NCBI RefSeq assembly: GCF_000172555.1
Contig: NZ_ABOX02000014.1
Coordinates: forward strand, 62,001 to 126,000
Length of the DNA stretch: 64,000 nt
Direction of reading: 5' to 3'
Source of the DNA: Pedosphaera parvula Ellin514
Lineage (GTDB): Bacteria > Verrucomicrobiota > Verrucomicrobiia > Limisphaerales > Pedosphaeraceae
Shown: positions 8,045-16,839 of the stretch, piece after piece
Position numbering within the stretch: position 1 is the first letter of the stretch
Layout of the letters: each line of letters opens with the position of its first letter
The notes under the pieces: model-generated
What the model saw: the letters and a program-made list of their open reading frames with translations, nothing else
The model's database searches: none
Told to the model about the DNA's origin: nothing
Translations under genes and position numbers: made by a program

Positions 8045-10066
8045 ATGCAAGTAACCTCTCTCCTAAGCCAGCAGGAACACGAACATAAACATGATCACGA
8101 TCATGGGCCTGAGTGTGGTTGTGGTCATGACCACGAACATACCCCGGTGCGCCTGTGGCAGACGTTGGTCGGTCTGGTGTTCGTGATCAATGCATTCGTG
8201 GTGGACTGGACCTTTGAGAAGGGGCTTGTGGTCGCGAGCGTGAGCGCGGGAATTGGCGCGATCATCCTGGGCTTCCCCATTGTGATGACGGCAGTCAAGG
8301 ATTTGAAACGCGGTGTGCTGAGCATTAATGAATTGGTGGCGATCGCGGTGTTGGCAGCGTTCGCTTCAGGCGATTACAAGACCGCAGGCCTGGTGGCCTT
8401 CTTCATGTTGACCGGTGAGATCATTGAAACCCGCACGGCCGAAGGTGCGCGCCGGTCGATTGAGTCCCTGATCAAACTGACCCCGACCAAGGCTCGCCGT
8501 ATTACAGGAAAAGGCGAGGAAGAAGTGGCGGCAAAGGACCTGGCGATTGGTGATGTGATTCGCATCCGTCCCGGCGACAATGTGGCGGCTGACGGTGTGA
8601 TTGTGAATGGTCATGGTTCGTTCAACCAGGCGACCATCACCGGTGAGTCGTTGCCGGTCGATAAGAAGGCAGGGGACGAAGTTTTTGCGGGAACGCAGAA
8701 TTTGACCGGTGTGTTGGAAATCAAGGTCAGCCGGGCAGGGCAGGATACGACCCTCGGCAAGGTGCGCGAGCTGATTTTGGCGGCGGAAAAAACCAAACTG
8801 CCGATCATGCGGTTGATCGATCAATACATGGGTTTCTATACGCCGCTGGTGTTGGTGATTGGCGCGCTGGTGTGGGCGTTCACGGGCGATTTGAAGCGGG
8901 TTATTTCCGTGCTCGTGGTTTCATGTCCCTGCGCTTTCATTTTGGCGACGCCGACGGCGATGGTGGCGGCACTTTCTGCAGCCGCTCGATTGGGAATTTT
9001 GATCAAGAACGTAGGCGACATTGAATTGGCGGCGAGGATCAATGCGTTCGTGTTCGATAAGACAGGCACATTGACGACGGGCAAGCTGGCCGTCAGCCGC
9101 CTGGCGCCGTTAGGTGAAACCAAGCCGGCGGAACTGCTTCGCCTGGCGGGGACGGCGGAGAAATATAGCAATCATCCAGTGGCCAAGGCGTTGGCGCAAC
9201 TGGCCGTCGATGCCGGTGTCCCATTGACTGAGCCGCAAAACTTTTCGGAAACAGCAGGCCGCGGCATCAAAGCCGAGGTCGATGGCAAGGCTGTCCTGGT
9301 GGGCCGTGCGCAATGGCTCAAGGATAATGGAGTCGCGGATGACTTCGTGAAGGCGGTTGATTTGAACGAGACCGAAGGCTTCAGCCTTTTGTTTGTGGCG
9401 GCGAACGGCAAATGCATTGGCTGGGTTGGATTGCAAGATCAGACCCGCACCGAAGCTCGCGAGGCGCTGGCGGAGTTGAAGGAAGCCGGTGTGCGCCGCA
9501 TCGCCATGGTTTCCGGCGATCGCCAACCCGTGGCGGTGCGTGTTGCGCGGGAGATTGGCTGTGAGGAAGTGGTGGGTGATTGTTTGCCGCAGAACAAAGT
9601 GGATTTTGTGCGTGCGACGAAGGTGAAGGGCTATCGCGTGGCCGTCGTGGGCGATGGCGTGAACGATGCGCCGGCATTGGCGGCGGGAGATATCGGAATT
9701 GCGATGGGCGCGGCAGGCAGTGAAGTGGCCATTCATAGCGCCACCATTGCGCTGATGAACAACGATCTGCGCCGGTTGCCATTTTTGATCAAGCTTTCAC
9801 GCAGCACGCGCGCGGTGATCAACCAGAATTTTCTGTTCGGCGTGCTCTTCATCATTGTGGGATTGTCCGCCGCTGCTTTCGGATACATTAATCCGATTGT
9901 GGCTGCGATCCTGCACAACGTTGGTTCGTTGATGGTGATTTTCAACAGCGCACGACTGGTGCGTAAAGGTGAGGAATTGGAACATTATCAACCAGCAGTT
10001 GAGCCGGTGGGCCCTGCCGGGACTCAGAAGACCCCGGCTACACAACTGACGCCGAAGCTGGCGTGA
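8045..10066 (+). CDS. Heavy-metal translocating P-type ATPase (P1B)
   Basis: This encodes 673 residues. The N-terminus has His/Asp runs and a CGCGHDHEH segment in place of the usual ferredoxin-like HMA domain with CxxC. Core motifs are present: TGES in the actuator domain, the intramembrane CPC at 294-296, the phosphorylated Asp338 in DKTGT, the HP-dipeptide (NHPVAKAL) and GDGVNDAPA. The last helix reads LHNVGSLMVIFNSARL, unlike the DxG signature of Zn/Cd pumps or the MSxSS of copper pumps, so the metal is uncertain. The enzyme would export or otherwise move a transition metal across the inner membrane at the cost of ATP. It sits between an SPFH gene and an ABC ATPase gene. Confidence 0.93.
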   Translation: MQVTSLLSQQEHEHKHDHDHGPECGCGHDHEHTPVRLWQTLVGLVFVINAFVVDWTFEKGLVVASVSAGIGAIILGFPIVMTAVKDLKRGVLSINELVAIAVLAAFASGDYKTAGLVAFFMLTGEIIETRTAEGARRSIESLIKLTPTKARRITGKGEEEVAAKDLAIGDVIRIRPGDNVAADGVIVNGHGSFNQATITGESLPVDKKAGDEVFAGTQNLTGVLEIKVSRAGQDTTLGKVRELILAAEKTKLPIMRLIDQYMGFYTPLVLVIGALVWAFTGDLKRVISVLVVSCPCAFILATPTAMVAALSAAARLGILIKNVGDIELAARINAFVFDKTGTLTTGKLAVSRLAPLGETKPAELLRLAGTAEKYSNHPVAKALAQLAVDAGVPLTEPQNFSETAGRGIKAEVDGKAVLVGRAQWLKDNGVADDFVKAVDLNETEGFSLLFVAANGKCIGWVGLQDQTRTEAREALAELKEAGVRRIAMVSGDRQPVAVRVAREIGCEEVVGDCLPQNKVDFVRATKVKGYRVAVVGDGVNDAPALAAGDIGIAMGAAGSEVAIHSATIALMNNDLRRLPFLIKLSRSTRAVINQNFLFGVLFIIVGLSAAAFGYINPIVAAILHNVGSLMVIFNSARLVRKGEELEHYQPAVEPVGPAGTQKTPATQLTPKLA

Positions 10067-10092
10067 GTTGATTGAGAACATCAAATTAATTT

Positions 10093-11319
10093 ATGCCCGT
10101 TGCTGAAACAATAGCGCAAACGACGAACCGTCCGGCACCGTCACAGGAAGTGGTGATTGCTGTGCGTGGGCTGACAAAGGTCTTCAAAGACTTTTGGGGA
10201 CGTCCAAAAGCACGCGCGGTGGACAATGTGAATTTTGAAGTCCGGCGTGGTGAAGTTTTTGGATTGCTGGGGCCGAACGGATCCGGCAAGTCGACCACTG
10301 TAAAGATGCTGTTGGGATTGTTGTATCCCACCAAGGGGCACATCGAGGTGTTTAATCATTCACCCCGGCATGTGGCGACCAAGTCGCGCATCGGTTATCT
10401 GCCGGAGGAATCGTATCTTTACCGGTATCTCAATTCACATGAGACGCTGGATTTCTTTGGCAACCTGTTTCGTCTCCCGGGCGCGGAGCGCGAAAAGCGG
10501 GCTGAGCAATTGCTGGAGATGGTTGGCTTGAGCCAGACCCGGACGCGGGCCGTGGGTGAATTTTCCAAGGGAATGCAGCGGCGCATCGGCCTGGCGCAGG
10601 CTTTGATCAACGATCCCGACCTGGTCATTCTCGATGAGCCGACGGCAGGTCTTGATCCCATCGGTTGCCGCGAGGTAAAGGATTTGATTCTCGCACTGGC
10701 GCGGCGTGGCAAGACCGTGATTTTGAGCAGTCATTTGCTGTCCGATGTGGAGGATGTTTGCGATCGGGTGGTGATTTATTACGGTGGCAGGATTCAGGCG
10801 ATGGGCACACTGCAGGAATTGCTGGCCAAGCCTGATGCCGTGCGCATCACGGCCCCGGTTCTCCCACGTGCAACGATGGAGCGGGTGCTGGAAATCATCC
10901 GCAAGGATGTGGATGAGAGCAACGTGCGGATTGATAATCCGACGCAGAATCTCGAAAGCTACTTCCTGGATGTGGTGCAAAAAGCGCGCCAGGCGGCGGA
11001 AGAAACCTCCGGGGCGACGTCGGGTCACAAAGTTGCAGATTATCTGCGCGGTGATGCGGAAGGCAAGCCGGCGACCGACAAGATTTTGGAACGCTTGACG
11101 TCATCACAAGCCAGTTCAAGTGCGCCCGTGATTAGTTCAGTGCCGCAGCCGGTTGAGGCGGTGGATACGAAGAAACTGGAAGCACTCACACTTCCGAAAG
11201 AACCAACCCCGCAACCACCTGCACCTGCCAAAGTAGATGTGGAGAAAACGAAGGCAGAGTTGGAAAAAGCGAACGAGAAACTTTCATCACTGCTCGGCAA
11301 CCCGGGCAAAGACAAGTAG
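10093..11319 (+). CDS. ABC transporter ATP-binding protein with long C-terminal extension
   Basis: This encodes 408 residues. Residues 20 to about 240 form a standard ABC ATPase of the ABC-2 exporter class: Walker A GPNGSGKST, signature SKGMQRRIGLAQ, Walker B VILDEPTAGLD and the switch His in ILSSHLLSDVED. The remaining ~165 residues are a low-complexity charged tail rich in Pro, Ala, Ser and Lys that ends in a probable coiled coil (KTKAELEKANEKLSSLL). Partner permeases are the gene directly downstream (10-nt gap) and probably the first gene of the operon. Its role is to power export of an unknown substrate. Confidence 0.9.
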   Translation: MPVAETIAQTTNRPAPSQEVVIAVRGLTKVFKDFWGRPKARAVDNVNFEVRRGEVFGLLGPNGSGKSTTVKMLLGLLYPTKGHIEVFNHSPRHVATKSRIGYLPEESYLYRYLNSHETLDFFGNLFRLPGAEREKRAEQLLEMVGLSQTRTRAVGEFSKGMQRRIGLAQALINDPDLVILDEPTAGLDPIGCREVKDLILALARRGKTVILSSHLLSDVEDVCDRVVIYYGGRIQAMGTLQELLAKPDAVRITAPVLPRATMERVLEIIRKDVDESNVRIDNPTQNLESYFLDVVQKARQAAEETSGATSGHKVADYLRGDAEGKPATDKILERLTSSQASSSAPVISSVPQPVEAVDTKKLEALTLPKEPTPQPPAPAKVDVEKTKAELEKANEKLSSLLGNPGKDK

Positions 11320-11329
11320 GCATTAGTTC

Positions 11330-13132
11330 ATGCAATCATTCGAGGTTTTCAAGCATCCCGACACAGGTTACCAAGCCGTCAAACGCGGCTTTTCGTGGCC
11401 GGGATTCTTTTTCACCTGGATATGGGCATTCAGCAGGCGGATGTGGTTGACGGGAATTATTCTACTCCTGATAGCACTGCCCATAGTTTTACTGTTTGTT
11501 GAGGTATTTCGAGAAAATCCAATCCTCGCGCTGACCAGTGCGTTGCTGTTCATGTTGACTGTAGGGCTCAGGGGAAACGGATGGCGCAGTCATAACCTGG
11601 AAGTGCGCGGTGGCAGGCTGCTGGGCACGATGAAGGCCAGGGATGCAGCAGAGGCGACGAGCAAGGTGGCGGCATCAGGTGGAACCATTCCGGCGGATTT
11701 GAAGGCAGGTCCAAGGTCGGCGGGTTTACTGGCCGTCCCGCAGTCGGTGCAGAGAATTTTTGCCATGGTTACGTTGACCTGGAAGGCAGCTTTTAGATAT
11801 CGCCTGTTTTGGGTTTTGACGGGATTGCTGCTATGCGCCGTGGTGGGATTGCCGTTGTTGATCAAGGATGATGGAACGGCGGAAGGTTTTACCCAGATTT
11901 TGCTGACCTACACGTTGAGCGCGATTACGGCGATACTTGGGTTTTGCACGTTGTGGCTGGCTTGTGGGACACTGGCGCGGGATGTGGAGGAATGCCAGAT
12001 TCAGATGGTGGCCGTGAAGCCAATTGGGCGGTGGCAAATCTGGTTGGGCAAGTGGTTGGGAATTATCACCCTGAACGCGGCGTTGCTGGCGATCAGCGGA
12101 TTCAGCATTTATGGATTGCTGGAATATCGCGCGAAGAAACTGCCGGCTGAGGAGCAGGTGAAGTTAAGGAATGAAGTGTTGGTATCGCGCGGGTCGGCCA
12201 AGGAACAGAATATGGCGCCGGTGATCGAGAAGGAAACCGACAAGCGATTTGAAGAACGGATCAAGAAGAGCGGCACCAAAGGCATCGATTTAAAAACTGT
12301 CCGCCAACAGATTAGTGAACAGGTGAAAGCGGAGTTGCAGGTGGTGCCTCCCAACGGTGTGCGCCCCTGGGTCATTCATCTTGGCTCGGCCAAGGATTCT
12401 CTGAAGAACCAGCCGTTGTATATCAGGTCAAAATTTAATACGGCGGATGCGAGTGCGTCGGGAACCTTCTACGGACAATGGCAGGTGGGTCTGCCCAAGA
12501 AGACCGCCATCTGGCAGAGCGACGTGATGAGCCTGGCCCCGGAAACATTTCATGAATTTCGAATCGAGCCCAATCTGTTCGACGACAAGGGCGATCTCTA
12601 CATTCTGTTCCATAATCCCAACGAAGTGGCGATGCTATTTCCATTGGATGAAGGGATGGAGGTTTTGTATCGGGAGGGCGGGTTTGCGCTTAATTTTGCA
12701 CGTGGGCTGACGATTATTTTTTGTTGGATGGCGTTACTGGCGGCCCTGGGGTTGGCGGCGGCGAGCTTTTTGTCATTTCCGGTGGCGGCGTTTGTGTGTG
12801 TGGCGGTTTTGACGATGGTGTTTTCCAGCGGCACGCTTTCGAACGTGGTCTCCGAAGGGACGATCATGGGTTATAACGAGGAGAAGGGGACGGTTGGACA
12901 TTCCGTCCTGGATCAGGTCATGGTGCCAACCTTCAAAGGCATATTGCAAATCATCAATCTGGCGCGGGACTTTTCACCGATCGATTCGTTGAGCACGGGG
13001 CGAAGCATCACTTGGACACAATTGGGCCTGGCGGCAGCACAGATTGTGTTGTTGCTGGGTGGGATTCTGGCTGTGGGTGGGATTTTCATCTTTAATCGGC
13101 GCGAGTTGGCCACTGCCCAAGGAACCAATTAA
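11330..13132 (+). CDS. ABC-2 type permease fused to an N-terminal DUF2628-like domain
   Basis: This encodes 600 residues. The first ~110 resemble DUF2628 (FEVFKHPDTGYQAVKRGFSWPGFFFTWIWAF, then two helices), a small membrane domain usually found alone. From about residue 140 on it is an ABC-2 permease: a first helix at about 160, CGTLARDVEECQIQMVAVKPIGRWQIWLGKW as the coupling loop, a large extracytoplasmic region of ~220 residues between helices, and several C-terminal helices. It follows the ATPase gene by 10 nt and precedes the next gene by 2 nt, so it is the obvious transport partner. The fusion is unusual and the substrate is unknown. Confidence 0.8.
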   Translation: MQSFEVFKHPDTGYQAVKRGFSWPGFFFTWIWAFSRRMWLTGIILLLIALPIVLLFVEVFRENPILALTSALLFMLTVGLRGNGWRSHNLEVRGGRLLGTMKARDAAEATSKVAASGGTIPADLKAGPRSAGLLAVPQSVQRIFAMVTLTWKAAFRYRLFWVLTGLLLCAVVGLPLLIKDDGTAEGFTQILLTYTLSAITAILGFCTLWLACGTLARDVEECQIQMVAVKPIGRWQIWLGKWLGIITLNAALLAISGFSIYGLLEYRAKKLPAEEQVKLRNEVLVSRGSAKEQNMAPVIEKETDKRFEERIKKSGTKGIDLKTVRQQISEQVKAELQVVPPNGVRPWVIHLGSAKDSLKNQPLYIRSKFNTADASASGTFYGQWQVGLPKKTAIWQSDVMSLAPETFHEFRIEPNLFDDKGDLYILFHNPNEVAMLFPLDEGMEVLYREGGFALNFARGLTIIFCWMALLAALGLAAASFLSFPVAAFVCVAVLTMVFSSGTLSNVVSEGTIMGYNEEKGTVGHSVLDQVMVPTFKGILQIINLARDFSPIDSLSTGRSITWTQLGLAAAQIVLLLGGILAVGGIFIFNRRELATAQGTN

Positions 13133-13134
13133 CG

Positions 13135-14655
13135 ATGAGCAGCAAAGTTAAAAAAATCATTTTAGGGATTCTGGCGGTGCTGCTGCTGGTGGGGGTGTCA
13201 CAGATACAGAATTCGTTGAATCGCGACCGTGATGCGTTGGGGCTGAATGCCTATACGGAATTGAAGGGGGCGCCGCCGGTGCTCGCCTTGACGACGGTGG
13301 CGCTGGGAGGATTTCGCGGGTTGATCTCGAACGTGCTGTGGATTCGCGCGAACGACATGCAGGATGACGGGAAGTATTTCGAAATGGTTCAGCTGGCGGA
13401 TTGGATTACAAAGCTCGAGCCGCATTTCACCCAGGTCTGGCTCGTGCAGGCGTGGAACATGGCTTACAACATCTCGGTTAAATTTACCGATGCGAAGGAT
13501 CGTTGGCGCTGGGTGCAGCGCGGCATTGAGTTGTTGCGAGATGATGGATTGCGCTATAACCCCCATGAGTTGTTGATGTATCGCGAACTGGCATGGTTTT
13601 TTCAGCATAAGATGGGGCAAAACCTGGACGACGCGCACATGTATTACAAGCAGATGTGGGCGAACGAAATGTACAAGGTTTTTGGAGTTCAACGCCCGAA
13701 CTGGGATGAACTGATTGATCCCAAAACTCCCGAGCAGAAAGAGCGTTCACGTCTGTTGCAGGAAAAGTTCAAGATGGACCCGAAGTTCATGAAAGAGGTG
13801 GACGAGAAGTATGGTCCGCTGGAATGGCGCATGCCGGAAGCAAGTGCGATTTATTGGGCGGCACAGGGATTGGATCATGCCAAGAAAAACGAAAAACGGA
13901 TCAGCCAGGACGATTTGATCACGTTGCGGCGCGTGATTTATCAATCCATGCAGATGACCTTCCAGCGAGGACGGATGATTCCAAACCTGGCGGATAAGCA
14001 GTTTGAATACGCTCCCAACCTGGACATTATTCCACATGTGAACGGGGCTTATGAGCAGGCGGAGCAAGAGGACGAGAAGAACCGTGATCATATCATGACC
14101 GCGCACCGGAATTTGTTGCGGGATGTGGTGTTCTTTCTCTACACCTACAATCGGCAGGCAGACGCCGCCAAGTGGTTCAAATACATGTGCGATAAGTTTC
14201 CAAACAAGCCGCTGTTGGATGGCAAGCCGGGAAGTTTGCCAGGAACACTGAGCCTGGAAGATTATGCGCTGGGTCGCATCCAGGAAGAAGTGGATGATCC
14301 AGGTATGGATAAGGTGAAGGCAGTGATCCAAGGTTTATTACGGACGGGATACAGCAGCCTGGCCATTGGAGAGGACGATCGTTTCGTGGGGCTGCGGGCG
14401 ATGGCGTTGAAGATTTATGACCGGTACCAGGCGAAGGTTTCGCATGATGCCAAAACCATGCAGCGGGTGGGATTGTCACCATTTGCTGATTTGCAAAAAG
14501 ACGTTTTGAACCGGTTGTTGAATGGCGAAATGTCGCCTGAGCTCGCCAACCAATTGCGCACCAAGCTTAATTTGCCAGCAGCGGCAGAACCGGCCAAGCC
14601 GGCAACTGAGGCCCCGGTGGAAGCTGCGGCGCAGAGCCCGGCCCCGGCAAAATAG
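13135..14655 (+). CDS. Membrane-anchored TPR-like protein of unknown function
   Basis: This encodes 506 residues with one N-terminal helix (KIILGILAVLLLVGV) and a long helical extracytoplasmic part. Conserved-looking features are a GGFRGLISNVLWIRANDMQ segment, a pattern of paired helices (LADWITKLEPHFTQVW, AWNMAYNISV) reminiscent of TPR arrays, and a Pro/Ala-rich tail. I do not recognise a named family. It starts 2 nt after the permease gene and closes the operon, so it probably works in the periplasm with the transporter. Convincing homologues next to the same ABC genes in other genomes would confirm this. Confidence 0.7.
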   Translation: MSSKVKKIILGILAVLLLVGVSQIQNSLNRDRDALGLNAYTELKGAPPVLALTTVALGGFRGLISNVLWIRANDMQDDGKYFEMVQLADWITKLEPHFTQVWLVQAWNMAYNISVKFTDAKDRWRWVQRGIELLRDDGLRYNPHELLMYRELAWFFQHKMGQNLDDAHMYYKQMWANEMYKVFGVQRPNWDELIDPKTPEQKERSRLLQEKFKMDPKFMKEVDEKYGPLEWRMPEASAIYWAAQGLDHAKKNEKRISQDDLITLRRVIYQSMQMTFQRGRMIPNLADKQFEYAPNLDIIPHVNGAYEQAEQEDEKNRDHIMTAHRNLLRDVVFFLYTYNRQADAAKWFKYMCDKFPNKPLLDGKPGSLPGTLSLEDYALGRIQEEVDDPGMDKVKAVIQGLLRTGYSSLAIGEDDRFVGLRAMALKIYDRYQAKVSHDAKTMQRVGLSPFADLQKDVLNRLLNGEMSPELANQLRTKLNLPAAAEPAKPATEAPVEAAAQSPAPAK

Positions 14656-14772
14656 CGCTTGGTGGCCGGTCATTAACAACCTCAAAAAGCTCATAAAGCA
14701 GTAGCTTGTGCAAATAAACCTGTTTCAAGGGTTGCGCCTTTGACCATACCTCCTTAAGTTGTCCATTCTGTG

Positions 14773-16443
14773 ATGAAAAGTAGCGATACCAATAAGCGGC
14801 CAGTACGTGTCGGATTAATTTCCCTTGGGTGTGCCAAGAACCTGGTGGATGCGGAGATCATGCTGGGTTCCCTGATGAAGGGCGGCGTGGAGATCACCAA
14901 TGATGCGACGCAGGCGGACGTTGTTATCGTCAACACTTGTTCGTTTATCGACTCAGCCCAGGAGGAGAGCGTCGACACGATTTTGCAGTCCGAAGAAGTG
15001 CGCGAGGCGAACAATCGCGGACAAGGGCTGATCGTTTCCGGCTGTTTGCCGCAACGTTTTCGCGAGGAGTTGCCGAAGCTGCTGCCTGAAGTGGATGTAT
15101 TCATGGGCATCGACCAGGTGGCGCAGGTCACGGAGATTGTGCATAAGGCGCTGGATCACCGGGCGGAGAAGTTGAAGAATGCCAAAGGGAAGGGGCAAAA
15201 TTCCAAGACCAACATTGTTGAGAAAATCGCCGAGCTCGACAAAGCACGGGCCGAACTCAAACACGAGGACGAAGAGAGCCTGCGGGGCACGGAAAAATTT
15301 GGCAAAACGAAAACTGTGGTTGCTCCGGCAGTGCCCTTGATGGATGTCAATGCGCGGCCGGTTTATATTCCCGATTTTGAAACGCCGCGTTTTCGGTTGA
15401 CACCGAAGCATTTTGCTTACGTGAAGATTGCAGAAGGGTGTAATCATCCGTGCAGCTTTTGCATCATTCCGCGCATGCGGGGATCGCACCGCAGCCGGGT
15501 GCAGGCGGACATTGTGCGGGAGGCCAAGCAGCTGATTGCTGATGGAGTGAAGGAGCTGAACCTGATTTCGCAGGATTCGACTTATTATGGATTGGATTTG
15601 CGGCCGAATCATAGTCGCAACATTGCATCGCCGGAGAAATTTAATTCGGCCGCCAAGTCGTTGCCGGCGGACGCGACAACTCTGTGCACATTATTGCGCG
15701 AGTTGAACGCCATCCCGGGAGATTTCTGGATTCGACTGCTCTACACACATCCGGCGCATTGGACCGATGAGTTAATTCAGACCATTGCAAAATGCAAGAA
15801 GGTGGCGCGGTATGTGGATATGCCGTTGCAACATATCCATGAGAACATGCTGGAACGGATGCGTCGTGAAACCTCGGAACAATACATTGTCAACCTGATC
15901 CAGCGCATTCGGGCGGGCATACCGGGAATCGCGATACGAACCACGTTCATCGTTGGTTTTCCGGGAGAAACTGAAACATATTTCAAGACGTTGTTGAATT
16001 TTATTCGCGATACGAAATTCGAGCGATTGGGAGTGTTTACCTACTCGAAGGAAGATGGCACACGGGCGGGCAATATGGAGGGGCAGCTGGCGGATAAGAT
16101 CAAAAGCAAACGGCGCGAACTGGCGATGGCGGAGCAATTGAAGGTGGCGAAGCAGGTGGCGGAATCGTTTGTAGGGAAGGAACTCCGGGTATTGGTTGAA
16201 GCCGAGGCAAGCGCGAAGGAATTGAAGAATGCGAAGATCAGTTCATGGGAGCATGGATTGATTCGTGGAGAGGATAAGCAGCTGGGGCAGCTCAAAGGAC
16301 GTTATTTGGTGGCACGCAGCGAGGCTGATGCGCCGGATATTGACGGGCGTGTTTATGTGCGCGGGAATTTGCCGATCGGAGAATTTGCGCAGGTGCGGGT
16401 GATTGGGCACACGGATTACGATTTGATTGCCGAGCCGATTTAA
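14773..16443 (+). CDS. rimO: Ribosomal protein S12 methylthiotransferase RimO (enlarged)
   Basis: A radical-SAM methylthiotransferase that adds a methylthio group to the conserved Asp of ribosomal protein S12. The N-terminal UPF0004 domain starts VGLISLGCAKNLVDAEIMLG. The radical-SAM cluster cysteines are C223, C227 and C230 in EGCNHPCSFC, and a C-terminal TRAM domain is present. The usual protein is about 440 residues; this one has 556. One insertion of about 70 charged residues lies between the first domain and the radical-SAM core, and a shorter one follows LDLRPNHSRN. The ATG at 14773 is preferred to the GTG directly before it. Likely cytoplasmic and monocistronic. Confidence 0.92.
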   Translation: MKSSDTNKRPVRVGLISLGCAKNLVDAEIMLGSLMKGGVEITNDATQADVVIVNTCSFIDSAQEESVDTILQSEEVREANNRGQGLIVSGCLPQRFREELPKLLPEVDVFMGIDQVAQVTEIVHKALDHRAEKLKNAKGKGQNSKTNIVEKIAELDKARAELKHEDEESLRGTEKFGKTKTVVAPAVPLMDVNARPVYIPDFETPRFRLTPKHFAYVKIAEGCNHPCSFCIIPRMRGSHRSRVQADIVREAKQLIADGVKELNLISQDSTYYGLDLRPNHSRNIASPEKFNSAAKSLPADATTLCTLLRELNAIPGDFWIRLLYTHPAHWTDELIQTIAKCKKVARYVDMPLQHIHENMLERMRRETSEQYIVNLIQRIRAGIPGIAIRTTFIVGFPGETETYFKTLLNFIRDTKFERLGVFTYSKEDGTRAGNMEGQLADKIKSKRRELAMAEQLKVAKQVAESFVGKELRVLVEAEASAKELKNAKISSWEHGLIRGEDKQLGQLKGRYLVARSEADAPDIDGRVYVRGNLPIGEFAQVRVIGHTDYDLIAEPI

Positions 16444-16471
16444 ATTTCTAAAAGAAAGACTCGCGCTGGCA

Positions 16472-16732
16472 TATACCGAATGCCAAAATTAATTTCCGGA
16501 ATGGGGAAAAGAACGGGAATGAAAGGAGGCAATAAGTCTGATGAACGTGGAGACTGAAAAAGCCATGGCCTTGGGGACGAGGAACTTCGTTAGTCATTGG
16601 GTACAGGGTGCTTTTGATTTGAGGCGGCGTTGTCGGCCTTGTCGCTATCTAAGGATAGCGCCTGCGGCCTTCGCCTTGCCTCAAACCAAAATCCCTCCTG
16701 CCATCCGGAAATTTCTTTCGGCATTCGGTATA
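16472..16732. mobile_element. MITE-like element with 28-bp terminal inverted repeats
   Basis: The left end (16472-16499, TATACCGAATGCC...TTTCCGG) is an imperfect inverted copy of the right end (16705-16732), with mismatches only in the central A/T run. Between them sits a second inverted structure: a TTTGATTTGAGGC arm near 16612 against GCCTCAAACCAAA near 16677, and a small GCTATC/GATAGC hairpin around 16643-16658. No credible gene lies within, so it looks like a short non-autonomous element or a large REP-type hairpin. It fills most of the 396-bp gap between rimO and pgsA. A partial copy of the left end lies at 52504-52552. Confidence 0.6.
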
Positions 16733-16839
16733 GAGCAAGGAGTGTAAACCTCATTGGATCAGTAGTTTTCATTTGCAAGGGTTGACCGACCTTCACGTGG
16801 CGTCTTTAATTAATTTCGTTATTCGGAAGTAGAACTTGT

